Shown here piece by piece: positions 43,564-51,431 of a stretch of DNA of 64,000 nt. The position numbers and the translations under genes are program-made. Within the stretch, counting starts at the first letter, position 1. Each line of letters starts with the position of its first letter. Location of the stretch: contig NZ_LN999809.1 of the NCBI RefSeq assembly GCF_001517665.2, positions 484,501 to 548,500 on the forward strand, given 5' to 3'. The notes beneath the pieces were generated by a model. The model was not told the origin of the DNA, did not search any database, and saw only the letters and a list, made by a program, of their open reading frames with translations. The DNA is from Peptoniphilus phoceensis. GTDB taxonomy: Bacteria > Bacillota > Clostridia > Tissierellales > Peptoniphilaceae.

Positions 43564-45768
43564 CTAATCAACTAGCTTAATAGGAGCAACAGATAGCATA
43601 AGTCTTTTTAATCCTTTTTTGTCAAAGGATATTACAACTTCAAAATCACCATTCTTTTCTTTCTTTTGAACTACCATACCCTTGCCAAAAATCTTATGCT
43701 TAACCTTATCGCCAACATTTATATTTTTATCAGTAGCTGAAACTTTTTCTTTTTTTGTCTCAACTTTTTTATCAAGTCCTGAGAATCTTTTAGGTCTATT
43801 GATAGAATATTTATTTCCCTCATTGTAATCTCTTACTTCCAATAATTCACGATTTTTATCTTCAATTATTTCTACTTTGTCTCCCATTTCCTCTATAAAT
43901 CTACTTCTTTTTGCTGGCGTTAACTTACCATACATAGATCTTGTCCTAGAAGATGATATAAATAGATTATTACAAGCTCTTGTTACTCCTACATAGCAAA
44001 GTCTTCTTTCTTCTTCAATTTCTTCTTCATCTTCAAGTGATCTACTAGTTGGGAAAAGTCCTTCTTCTAGTCCAACTAAGAAGACAGTACCAAATTCAAG
44101 TCCCTTTGCTGCGTGCATTGTCATGAGATTAACACCAATATCTTCAGAAGTTTTATCAACATCCGAAAGAAGAGATAGAGTATTTAAATATTCAGCTAGC
44201 TCAACGCCTTCCCTATCATATTCCATAATATTGGAATGAAGTTCTTCTATATTTTCTAGCCTTGTTTTCGCTACAATAGTATTTTGATTTTTTAAATCAA
44301 GAACATAACCACTTTCATAAAGAACCTCTTCAAAGAGTTTTCCTATGGAAAGATTTTCTGATCTATCTTTTAATATTTTCAAAACACTTCCAAATTCTTT
44401 TACATTCTTTCTTGCTCTTAGATTTAAATCTTCAAACTTATCAATGTTAGTCACAAGATCATAAAGTGAAATACCATTCCTGTCTGCATAATCCAACATA
44501 TCTGAAAGAGAAGTGTCGCCTATTCCTCTTTTTGGTCTATTAATTATTCTTGACAAACTCACATTATCATCACTATTATTGAGAACTCTTAAATATGCCA
44601 ATACGTCTTTGACTTCCATTCTGTCATAGAACTTTAGTCCACCAACTATTTTATAGGGGATTCTCTCTCTAACTAAATCCTCTTCAAAACCTCTTGATTG
44701 AGCATTGGTCCTATAAAGAATTGCCATGTCTTTAAATTCTTCACCTTTATAATGTAGACCAATAATTTTATTTACAACTCCGTATTCTTCTTCATTTGAA
44801 TGTGGAAATTCTCTATAAACGACGTCTTTTCCACCATCTCTAGAAGTCCAGAGATTTTTGTCTATCCTAGTAGAATTATTTTCAATTATTTTATTTGCAA
44901 CTTCAAGAATTTTTTGAGTTGACCTATAATTTTGTTCTAGTTTAACAATTTTTGCACCTGGAAAATCCTTATGGAAATTCAAGATATTATTTATATCTGC
45001 TCCACGCCACTTATAAATAGATTGATCATTATCACCAACTACTGTTAAATTAGGTGATTTACCAGAAACTAATTTAATAAATTCATATTGGATTTTATTA
45101 GTATCTTGATACTCGTCGACAAAAATATATTCAAATTTTTCTCTACAAAAATCTCTCACTTCTTTATAATCTCTCAATAATTCAACTGTTTTTATTAAAA
45201 GATCATCAAAATCTAGAGCGTTATTATTTATCAATTTCTTTTCGTATATTTCGTAAATTTTAGCAAGATTTTCTTTGAAAAAATTTCCCTTATTAACATT
45301 TAAATATTCGTGTGGGCTAAGTCCATCACTTTTTATATTAGAAATATCATTAACTATTGCCCTAGCTTTGTAAACATCTTTGTCAAGATAAAGTTCAGCA
45401 ATAGCTTCTTTTGCTACTGTGATTTGGTCATCTCTATCATAAATTGTAAAACTAGACTTATATCCAATTTTTTCTATATTTCTTCTAAGTATTCTCACAC
45501 AAATTGAGTGAAAAGTTCCGATCCACATTGAGGAGATATCTTCATCAATTAATTTTGCAACTCTCTCCCTCATTTCATTGGCAGCCTTATTAGTAAAAGT
45601 TATTGCCAAAATCTTCCATGAAGGAACTTTTAATTCTTCTATTAAATATGCGATTTTAGAAGTAACAACTTTAGTTTTACCACTTCCAGCACCTGCCAAA
45701 ATTAATAGGGGCCCTTCAGTCGCTAACAAAGCTTCCTTCTGTTTATCATTTAATGTATTTATATCCAT
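43564..45768 (-). CDS. pcrA: ATP-dependent DNA helicase PcrA (UvrD family)
   Basis: 734-residue SF1A helicase. Motifs: LNDKQKEALLATEGPLLILAG with Walker A GAGSGKT, AITFTNKAANEMRERV, DEYQDTNKIQYEF, VGDNDQSIYKWRGA, LEQNYRST, and LMTMHAAKGLEFGTVFLVGLEEGLFP. The C-terminal tail (VGDKVKHKIFGKGMVV) is the Tudor-like RNA-polymerase-binding end typical of PcrA rather than UvrD. It is driven by its own promoter at 45790-45818. Confidence 0.97.
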   Translation of the reverse strand: MDINTLNDKQKEALLATEGPLLILAGAGSGKTKVVTSKIAYLIEELKVPSWKILAITFTNKAANEMRERVAKLIDEDISSMWIGTFHSICVRILRRNIEKIGYKSSFTIYDRDDQITVAKEAIAELYLDKDVYKARAIVNDISNIKSDGLSPHEYLNVNKGNFFKENLAKIYEIYEKKLINNNALDFDDLLIKTVELLRDYKEVRDFCREKFEYIFVDEYQDTNKIQYEFIKLVSGKSPNLTVVGDNDQSIYKWRGADINNILNFHKDFPGAKIVKLEQNYRSTQKILEVANKIIENNSTRIDKNLWTSRDGGKDVVYREFPHSNEEEYGVVNKIIGLHYKGEEFKDMAILYRTNAQSRGFEEDLVRERIPYKIVGGLKFYDRMEVKDVLAYLRVLNNSDDNVSLSRIINRPKRGIGDTSLSDMLDYADRNGISLYDLVTNIDKFEDLNLRARKNVKEFGSVLKILKDRSENLSIGKLFEEVLYESGYVLDLKNQNTIVAKTRLENIEELHSNIMEYDREGVELAEYLNTLSLLSDVDKTSEDIGVNLMTMHAAKGLEFGTVFLVGLEEGLFPTSRSLEDEEEIEEERRLCYVGVTRACNNLFISSSRTRSMYGKLTPAKRSRFIEEMGDKVEIIEDKNRELLEVRDYNEGNKYSINRPKRFSGLDKKVETKKEKVSATDKNINVGDKVKHKIFGKGMVVQKKEKNGDFEVVISFDKKGLKRLMLSVAPIKLVD

Positions 45769-45789
45769 GACTTCTCCTTACTGGTAAAT

Positions 45790-45818
45790 ATTATATGTGT
45801 TTTTTGATATCATTTCAA
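45790..45818 (-). promoter_or_regulatory. Promoter of the pcrA-ligA-gatCAB operon
   Basis: Minus strand: -35 TTGAAA (45813-45818), exactly 17 bp, -10 TATAAT (45790-45795). The -35 overlaps the last codons of tcdA. Confidence 0.8.
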
Positions 45819-46495
45819 CTTTTTAGGATATCAGTTATTACATAAGATGCAAGAACCATGCCACATACTGGTGGTACAAAAGAAATTGAACCTGGAGTTC
45901 TATCACTGGTTTTTATTGGTAATTCTTCAGAGCAAACTACCTTTAATTTCTTTATGTTCATTTCTTTTAGTTTTTTTCTCATTATTCTAGCAAGAGGATC
46001 ATTTTTCGTCTTTTCTATATCCATAATTTTAAACTTTGTAGGATCAAGCCTATTTCCTGCTCCCATTGCAGAAATGATTTTAATATCCTTATCATAGGCT
46101 TCTTTTATTATCAAAAGCTTAGATGTTATAGTGTCAATTGCATCTACAACATAATCATAATTTTCAAAATCAATATCACTTATATTATCTTCAGTTACAA
46201 ATAAATCATATTCTTTTATTAATAAATCTGGATTTATATCGAGAAGTCTTTCTTTACAAGCATCAACTTTTCTCATTCCGATAGTTTTCATAGTTGCAAA
46301 AACTTGTCTATTTACATTTGTTATTTCGTATTCATCACCATCTACTAGACCAATTTTACCAATTCCTGCTCTTACTAAAGATTCAGCTAGCGAACCACCA
46401 ACACCACCTAAACCAAAAACTAATACCGATTTTGAATTTATTTTTTCTATATCTTGATCTGAAATCATTCTTTTTGTTCTACTTAAAAATTCCAA
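45815..46495 (-). CDS. tcdA: tRNA threonylcarbamoyladenosine dehydratase (TcdA/CsdL)
   Basis: 226-residue E1-like enzyme that cyclises t6A37 of tRNA to the ct6A form. ATP-binding VLVFGLGGVGGSLAESLVRAGIG, DGDEYEITNVNRQVFA and the VVDAIDTITSKLLII segment are visible. The C-terminal SFVPPVCGMVLASYV is typical of the family. The start is TTG at 46495, five bases after GGAGG. A hairpin (46511-46537) lies directly upstream of that site. It could transcribe onwards into pcrA, but pcrA has its own promoter. Confidence 0.9.
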   Translation of the reverse strand: MEFLSRTKRMISDQDIEKINSKSVLVFGLGGVGGSLAESLVRAGIGKIGLVDGDEYEITNVNRQVFATMKTIGMRKVDACKERLLDINPDLLIKEYDLFVTEDNISDIDFENYDYVVDAIDTITSKLLIIKEAYDKDIKIISAMGAGNRLDPTKFKIMDIEKTKNDPLARIMRKKLKEMNIKKLKVVCSEELPIKTSDRTPGSISFVPPVCGMVLASYVITDILKS

Positions 46496-46510
46496 TTTTC
46501 CTCCAATTTG

Positions 46511-46537
46511 AAAGGGCCGTCATAAGAACAGCCCTTT
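46511..46537 (-). terminator. Hairpin between the smaller SLH gene and tcdA
   Basis: AAAGGGC (46511-46517) and GCCCTTT (46531-46537) with a 13-nt loop. It lies 5 bases after the SLH-gene stop and about 10 bases before the tcdA ribosome-binding site. The following T run is short, so it may attenuate rather than stop transcription. Confidence 0.6.
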
Positions 46538-46541
46538 AATA

Positions 46542-47573
46542 TTATTTCAATTTTATGTTTGTAAGACTATTTTCGCCAAGAGTTCCACTACCCTCAACTA
46601 TGTCATTTATATTATGTTTTCTAAAAGTATTTACAGTTACAATTTCTCCTGTATTAAAGCTTGTTGAATCAGATTCTATTATTCTAAGTTTAATAAAATT
46701 AACTTTTTCACTACTAATTATTTCTATAACTTCACCTTTAAAATTAACATTTGTGCTAATTTCTCCAGCTTCTAAATCAGCTTTATCCATACTATTATTA
46801 TTTAAAATCGAATCATTATTTTCATTAACAGGATTTTTATTTTCTTCAGAATTTACAATAAGATCTTCAGCTTTTACTTCATTATCAAGATTATTTTCAA
46901 CTATTGGTTTATAATTTTCTAAATATTTTAAAGAATTAGAAGTTATAACTGCAATTTCACTTCTTCTTATCGCTAAATTACCGTTAAATTTTCCATCTGA
47001 ACCAGTAGAAGTAAATATTTCTTTATTTACAAGACTTGGTAAATATTCTAAAGTAATTGGATGAATCTTTTCTATATCTTTATAATTTAAATTTGATTTA
47101 TCTTTGGATTTTTCCATAGTAAAAGCTCTTGCAAAATAAACAGCAATTGTATTTCTATTTGGAAAAACTTTATTTTCTAAAAATCCTCTTTCTCGTGCAC
47201 TTGTTAAAGTTTTTTCTGTTATTGTCCCATGATAGAGATTATAAGATACTGCATCTTTTGCCCAATCCAAAACTCCATTTGAGTTCACAATCTCCATATT
47301 AGCCTCTCTAGCTAATTTTAATTCTTCTTCACTAGGATTTAAAAGAGTTTTTATAATTTGCATAGTTTCTAGAAAGCTAACAGGGTTATTAGGTTTAAAA
47401 GTTCCATCTTCATAGCCATTTAAAATATTTTTATTAGATAATTCATCTACATATTTGTATGCCCAAGAAGTATTACCAGTTTCTTTAACATCTTTAAAAG
47501 ATTTCGCAAATAGACTTGCTGGTGCTAACAAAATAGCTAGAACTAAATTTATTGCTATTATTTTCTTTTTCAT
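46542..47573 (-). CDS. SLH-domain surface protein (smaller paralogue)
   Basis: 343 residues: a signal peptide (KIIAINLVLAILLAPASLFAKS), then three S-layer-homology repeats to about residue 220 (FKDVKETGNTSWAYKYVDEL, ILNGYEDGTFKPNNPVS, FTSTGSDGKFNGNLAIRRSE), then an Asn/Glu-rich linker and a small C-terminal beta domain of about 75 residues. SLH repeats bind pyruvylated secondary wall polymers. It is a paralogue of the next gene with a much shorter effector part. It has its own extended -10. Confidence 0.9.
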   Translation of the reverse strand: MKKKIIAINLVLAILLAPASLFAKSFKDVKETGNTSWAYKYVDELSNKNILNGYEDGTFKPNNPVSFLETMQIIKTLLNPSEEELKLAREANMEIVNSNGVLDWAKDAVSYNLYHGTITEKTLTSARERGFLENKVFPNRNTIAVYFARAFTMEKSKDKSNLNYKDIEKIHPITLEYLPSLVNKEIFTSTGSDGKFNGNLAIRRSEIAVITSNSLKYLENYKPIVENNLDNEVKAEDLIVNSEENKNPVNENNDSILNNNSMDKADLEAGEISTNVNFKGEVIEIISSEKVNFIKLRIIESDSTSFNTGEIVTVNTFRKHNINDIVEGSGTLGENSLTNIKLK

Positions 47574-47585
47574 TTTATCACTCCA

Positions 47586-47600
47586 TGCTAAATTATAGCA
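47586..47600. promoter_or_regulatory. Inverted repeat enclosing the -10 of the smaller SLH gene
   Basis: TGCTA-AATTA-TAGCA; on the minus strand it contains TGCTATAAT, an extended -10, about 20 bases ahead of the start codon. A protein bound to the repeat would cover the promoter. Confidence 0.55.
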
Positions 47601-47611
47601 TAAAATAGGAT

Positions 47612-47641
47612 AAAAAAATAGAAACCCCTAGAGGTTTCTAT
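47612..47641 (-). terminator. Terminator of the larger SLH gene
   Basis: On the minus strand ATAGAAACC / GGTTTCTAT closes a 6-nt loop and is followed by a run of seven T. It lies 13 bases past the stop at 47654. Confidence 0.85.
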
Positions 47642-47653
47642 CTCGTGATTTAA

Positions 47654-49690
47654 TTAATATTGTCTTGCTCCACCATTATAATAGTTATTACTATTATTAT
47701 AACTACGACGGTGACTATTTAAGAAATATCTGTAATCTTTAAAATCACTTTTTCTTGTAGTACCATTAGCATAATCTAAATATTCTCCTGGATTTCCAAG
47801 ACTTCTATTGTTTGAATCTGAAATTATCTCTCCATCGTAATTTAAATATCCGTCAAGTGATAAAACTTCATATAATCCTAATTCTTGACTTGTTTGGAAA
47901 TATAGAGTGTTTCCTGGATTTAATCTGGCATTATCTGATTGTATAACTTTTAATCCAATCTTATAAATTCTATTATTATCAAAACTAACATCTTTTCTAC
48001 TTACAACTTGAAACATTGCACTGAATTGAAGATTAGAATCTACTATAGTAATAGTTTCAACTTCTCCATAATTATTCAATGTTAACAAAACATTTTTACC
48101 TCTAAGATAGGATTCAGTTACTTGAGTTTGTCTTGTTCCATTGTAATTTTTTATTTCAAATCTATTAGCTAAATAATATTTTTTTGTATATCCATCAACT
48201 GTTCTTATGTCAATGTAACGGTTTCTATAATCGAAAGAAGACTCATCGCTACTATAACCAATTACTTCTCCCATTAGATCGTTTTCTCTATTATTATCAG
48301 AAGCAAGTCCTTTTGCAACTTTATAATTTACAAATAAATTAACTTCATCTCTAAAAGTTATATTATTTAAATCTTTTGTTTCATTTGTAATGTAGAATTC
48401 GTAAGTTTTTCCATCACTTAATTTTAACTTTATAGATGATTTATCTTTATTAGAGTTATCTATAGAAACTATTTGTCCTTTTACATAAGCTTCTTTAGGA
48501 TAAACTGTCATTTCAGTAATTTTATTATCATTATTAGTCTTGAATTCAACTAAATCGTCAATAGCTATATCTTCAAGTTTCAAATCTTTTCCATAAGCTT
48601 TAATTTTTACATTTGTGTCAAGATCAAAAGTCTTTGTATCTGATGTTGAAATCTTTGATGTAGTTCTAAAGTTAAGTGTGTCAGAATTGCTTCTGTATCT
48701 AAGTGTTATTTGATTATTTCCCTTAGAATTTACATATCCAACCATGTCAAGCATTGCATTTGTAACATTTATTGTCTTTGCAGTGCCTTCTCTTTCTCCA
48801 CTATTTGCTTTAACATATTCAATTTCAACTTCTTGTCCTGCTTTAATATCTTCAAGTTTAAGATCTTTGTCTTTTAATTTATATTTTGTATTGTTGTCAA
48901 TATCAAAAGAATATTTTTGATTATTTGATTCAATAATAATTACATTTACATTGTTAAGTTTTGAAGAAAGGACAACAGTACCTTTTTTCTTTTCGGTTTT
49001 TGCATTTATTGTATTTTTTTCTGCATAATCAAAAGAAGCTTTAGTAATTATTGCAGTTTCGGCACGAGTGATAGGTCTATCTCCTTCGAAGTTTCCATCA
49101 GATCCTGTAGAAGTGAAAATATCTGCTTCAACTAATGATGCAAGATATCCCTTTAGAGTTTCACTCATCTTATTTTGATCCTTGTGTTTTAATAAGTTTG
49201 TATTTCCTTTTGAGTTCAAGTTAAGAGCTCTTGCAAAGAAAATTGCTATGTCTCCTCTACTTGGATATTCTCTAGAATCAATATTAAAGAATCCTCTTTC
49301 ATAAGCTTTTTTAAGAGCGCTTTCATCTAAGTAACCTCTATCAAGAGCTAGACAAACAGCATCTTCAGACCAAGATTTTACACCATTGGCTTTTGCAGTT
49401 TTTGCATATTTTTCTTTAGCATCTTTTAATTCCTTATCACTTGGATTTAAAACTTGTTTTATAAGTTGCAATAGTTCTTCAAGTGATACAGAATCTCCTG
49501 GTTTAAATTCTCCATCTGGATGTCCACTTATTATATTTTTATCGCTTAATGTATCAATTGCATTGTAAGCCCAAGAATATTTATTATTCTTTTTTACATC
49601 TTTAAATTCTTTTGCAAAAGTTGCACTTGGAGCTAACATTAAAGTAGCAAGACCAAGAGCAGCTGCTCTTTTTAAATTATTAGATTTCAT
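47654..49690 (-). CDS. SLH-domain surface protein (larger paralogue)
   Basis: 678 residues: a signal peptide (RAAALGLATLMLAPSATFAKE), three SLH repeats (about 25-225: FKDVKKNNKYSWAYNAID, IISGHPDGEFKPGDSVS, FTSTGSDGNFEGDRPITRAE), then about 430 residues of beta-rich repeats of small OB-like units (such as LEDIKAGQEVEIEYV and LEDIAIDDLVEFKTN), ending in a Tyr/Asn/Arg-rich tail. It is probably an exposed wall-bound structural protein; I recognise no enzyme. A strong AACCTCC-type site and an extended -10 precede it. Confidence 0.9.
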   Translation of the reverse strand: MKSNNLKRAAALGLATLMLAPSATFAKEFKDVKKNNKYSWAYNAIDTLSDKNIISGHPDGEFKPGDSVSLEELLQLIKQVLNPSDKELKDAKEKYAKTAKANGVKSWSEDAVCLALDRGYLDESALKKAYERGFFNIDSREYPSRGDIAIFFARALNLNSKGNTNLLKHKDQNKMSETLKGYLASLVEADIFTSTGSDGNFEGDRPITRAETAIITKASFDYAEKNTINAKTEKKKGTVVLSSKLNNVNVIIIESNNQKYSFDIDNNTKYKLKDKDLKLEDIKAGQEVEIEYVKANSGEREGTAKTINVTNAMLDMVGYVNSKGNNQITLRYRSNSDTLNFRTTSKISTSDTKTFDLDTNVKIKAYGKDLKLEDIAIDDLVEFKTNNDNKITEMTVYPKEAYVKGQIVSIDNSNKDKSSIKLKLSDGKTYEFYITNETKDLNNITFRDEVNLFVNYKVAKGLASDNNRENDLMGEVIGYSSDESSFDYRNRYIDIRTVDGYTKKYYLANRFEIKNYNGTRQTQVTESYLRGKNVLLTLNNYGEVETITIVDSNLQFSAMFQVVSRKDVSFDNNRIYKIGLKVIQSDNARLNPGNTLYFQTSQELGLYEVLSLDGYLNYDGEIISDSNNRSLGNPGEYLDYANGTTRKSDFKDYRYFLNSHRRSYNNSNNYYNGGARQY

Positions 49691-49725
49691 AATAAAACCT
49701 CCATTTTTTATAGCTTCTTTTACTT

Positions 49726-49734
49726 ATTATAACA
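49726..49734 (-). promoter_or_regulatory. Extended -10 of the larger SLH gene
   Basis: Minus strand TGTTATAAT, about 35 bases ahead of the start codon. The -35 region is AT-rich without a clear hexamer. Confidence 0.6.
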
Positions 49735-49812
49735 CAAATAAAAATCTGTTGAGTTTTTAATTGTTAAAATATTATTAAATTAACATTGAAAAGTTTTAAT
49801 AAAATAATTAAT

Positions 49813-49843
49813 TTGAATATTTTACTCTTATATTTGGTATAAT
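49813..49843 (+). promoter_or_regulatory. Promoter of the siroheme-synthase-like operon
   Basis: -10 TATAAT (49838-49843) preceded by TGG (extended form); TTGAAT at 49813-49818 is a possible -35 at a long 19-bp spacing. About 50 bases of leader precede AAGGAG and the ATG. Confidence 0.6.
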
Positions 49844-49895
49844 TAATTTAAAGGTTACATACATTAATGTAAAAATTTTATAAAGGAGTGATAAT

Positions 49896-50708
49896 ATGCG
49901 TTACTTGCCAGTGAGCCTTGACACTGAAGATAAAAAAATCCTCATTCTCGGCGGTGGTTACCTTGCTTTTTCTGCCTTAAAATCTGTAATAGATACTGAA
50001 GCTGAAATATACATGATAGCTGATTCTTTCACAAAAAATATTTTGCAAAAAGCTGAAGATTCACAGGGTAAAATTAAGATAAAGGAACATGAAATCGATA
50101 AAGATTTTATGTTTATGGGTTATGATTATGTCTTAATAGCAACTGAAGATTTCGAAATTAATGAAGCATTAGAAAAAAGAGCAAACTCAAGAAATATGAT
50201 TTATCAAAGGTTTGATATTCTATCAAAATCTTTAATGTCAATAAATAAATCAGTTGAACGTGGCCCTCTAACTTTTTCTCTAAACAGTTCCAGATTAAAT
50301 CCAACTGTAACTGACATAATTTTTGAAGACTTAGAAAAATTTACAGAAAAATATAATCTTGAAAAATTAAATATTTTAAATGAGATTAGATCTGAATTGG
50401 TTCGCAAAAATTCTCAAAATATAGATGAAATTATCAGAAGGCTTTATGAAAGTGAAACAATTAATCTTTCTACTTTCTTAGAAGAGATGCCTGAATACAA
50501 AATTGAAGATTTAAAATCTTCAGAGGATTTAATTAAGCATATTGAAAATGGCGATGAAATTAAAGCTGAAAAAGAAAGTACAATGGAAGAAGATCAAATT
50601 ATTAAAAAGAATTTGGATGAAGCAAAAGATATGTCAAGAGATAAAGATTTAGACAAATCTAATTTAAATTTGGAAAGTTTTAACAATTTAGATAAATTTG
50701 AAAAGTGA
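49896..50708 (+). CDS. Siroheme-synthase-like (precorrin-2 dehydrogenase) protein with acidic tail
   Basis: 270 residues. Residues 1-150 match the N-terminal half of CysG/Met8: MRYLPVSLDTEDKKILILGGG with a GGGYLAF dinucleotide loop, DYVLIATEDFEINEALEKRA, and GPLTFSLNSSRLNPTVTDIIFEDLEKF. This domain oxidises precorrin-2 and can chelate Fe or Co. The last about 80 residues are a charged Glu/Asp/Lys extension not typical of the family. No other tetrapyrrole gene is in the window, so whether it makes siroheme or serves another redox or metal role is open. Confidence 0.72.
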   Translation: MRYLPVSLDTEDKKILILGGGYLAFSALKSVIDTEAEIYMIADSFTKNILQKAEDSQGKIKIKEHEIDKDFMFMGYDYVLIATEDFEINEALEKRANSRNMIYQRFDILSKSLMSINKSVERGPLTFSLNSSRLNPTVTDIIFEDLEKFTEKYNLEKLNILNEIRSELVRKNSQNIDEIIRRLYESETINLSTFLEEMPEYKIEDLKSSEDLIKHIENGDEIKAEKESTMEEDQIIKKNLDEAKDMSRDKDLDKSNLNLESFNNLDKFEK

Positions 50709-50747
50709 AAGTTTTGACAGCATTTAGTTTTAGAAAGGAAGTATAAA

Positions 50748-51035
50748 ATGATAGGTTATGTAGGAAGTATGCCCGGAAAAGTATTTAAAGAAAAAGAATT
50801 TACTCTTGTAAAGAAGGTTTTAGAATCAGGAGAAATTATTGAAAATCACAACCATCCTGGTTTTACTGTTCTAGTAACTATTGTTAAAGGTGAAATAAAA
50901 GTAATCTTAAATGATACTGAAGACAGAGATTTCAAACCTGGCAAAGTTTTAAAATTCGATGGAGACAATTATATTTCCATTGAAGCTGTAAAAGCGAGTG
51001 AATTTTTTGTTACATTAATAAAGAAGAGTGAGTAA
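50748..51035 (+). CDS. Small cupin-fold protein
   Basis: 95 residues forming a minimal single cupin barrel. Motif one has ENHNHPGFTVLVTIVKGEIKVIL, where two histidines could bind metal; the second motif FKPGKVLKFDGDNYISIEAV is weaker. It has its own AAAGGAAG site and overlaps the next gene by 8 bases. Function unknown; grouped with the siroheme-synthase-like protein and a Cys-Cys protein. Confidence 0.7.
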   Translation: MIGYVGSMPGKVFKEKEFTLVKKVLESGEIIENHNHPGFTVLVTIVKGEIKVILNDTEDRDFKPGKVLKFDGDNYISIEAVKASEFFVTLIKKSE

Positions 51036-51339
51036 TTTGAAGATAAACATTTCAAAAGATGTCTTAGATTTTTTAGAAAAGAAATCTGAAAAAGACATTT
51101 TTATAGATAAAGTAAGTAGTAAACAATGTTGTGCTAGTGGTCTTCCCGAATCAGAAGTTTATCTTGGATCTTCAAAAAGACGAGATAAAGATTACAATAT
51201 TTTTGATTATTTAAATTATAAAATTTATATAGATAAAGAACTTATCTTTATTGACGATATTTGCAACATTGTACTTGAGAAATATGCTTTTACAAAAACT
51301 TTAAGAGCAGATTTTCTCGATTATAAGAAATTAATATAA
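51028..51339 (+). CDS. Small protein with adjacent cysteines (possible CC/Se-motif family)
   Basis: 103 residues beginning with an IscA-like stretch (LKINISKDVLDFLEKKSEKDIFIDKV) followed by a vicinal cysteine pair in KQCCASGLPES. This recalls the CC/Se-motif (seleno)protein group, in which one cysteine may be selenocysteine; here both codons are ordinary cysteine. The family call is tentative. The start is GTG at 51028 overlapping the cupin gene, or TTG at 51037. It is the last gene of the three-gene unit before a strong terminator. Confidence 0.6.
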   Translation: MSNLKINISKDVLDFLEKKSEKDIFIDKVSSKQCCASGLPESEVYLGSSKRRDKDYNIFDYLNYKIYIDKELIFIDDICNIVLEKYAFTKTLRADFLDYKKLI

Positions 51340-51378
51340 AAAATAATAACTGAAGAAAGTCTAAAAAGCTTTTTCATA

Positions 51379-51412
51379 AAAAAATCTCATGAAATTAATC
51401 ATGAGATTTTTT
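51379..51412. terminator. Bidirectional terminator between the Cys-Cys protein and ppsA
   Basis: AAAAAATCTCATGA (51379-51392), loop AATTAA, TCATGAGATTTTTT (51399-51412): a 14-bp perfect stem including A/T flanks. It serves convergent genes on both sides. Confidence 0.9.
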
Positions 51413-51431
51413 ATGTGTTTAAATATAAGTT

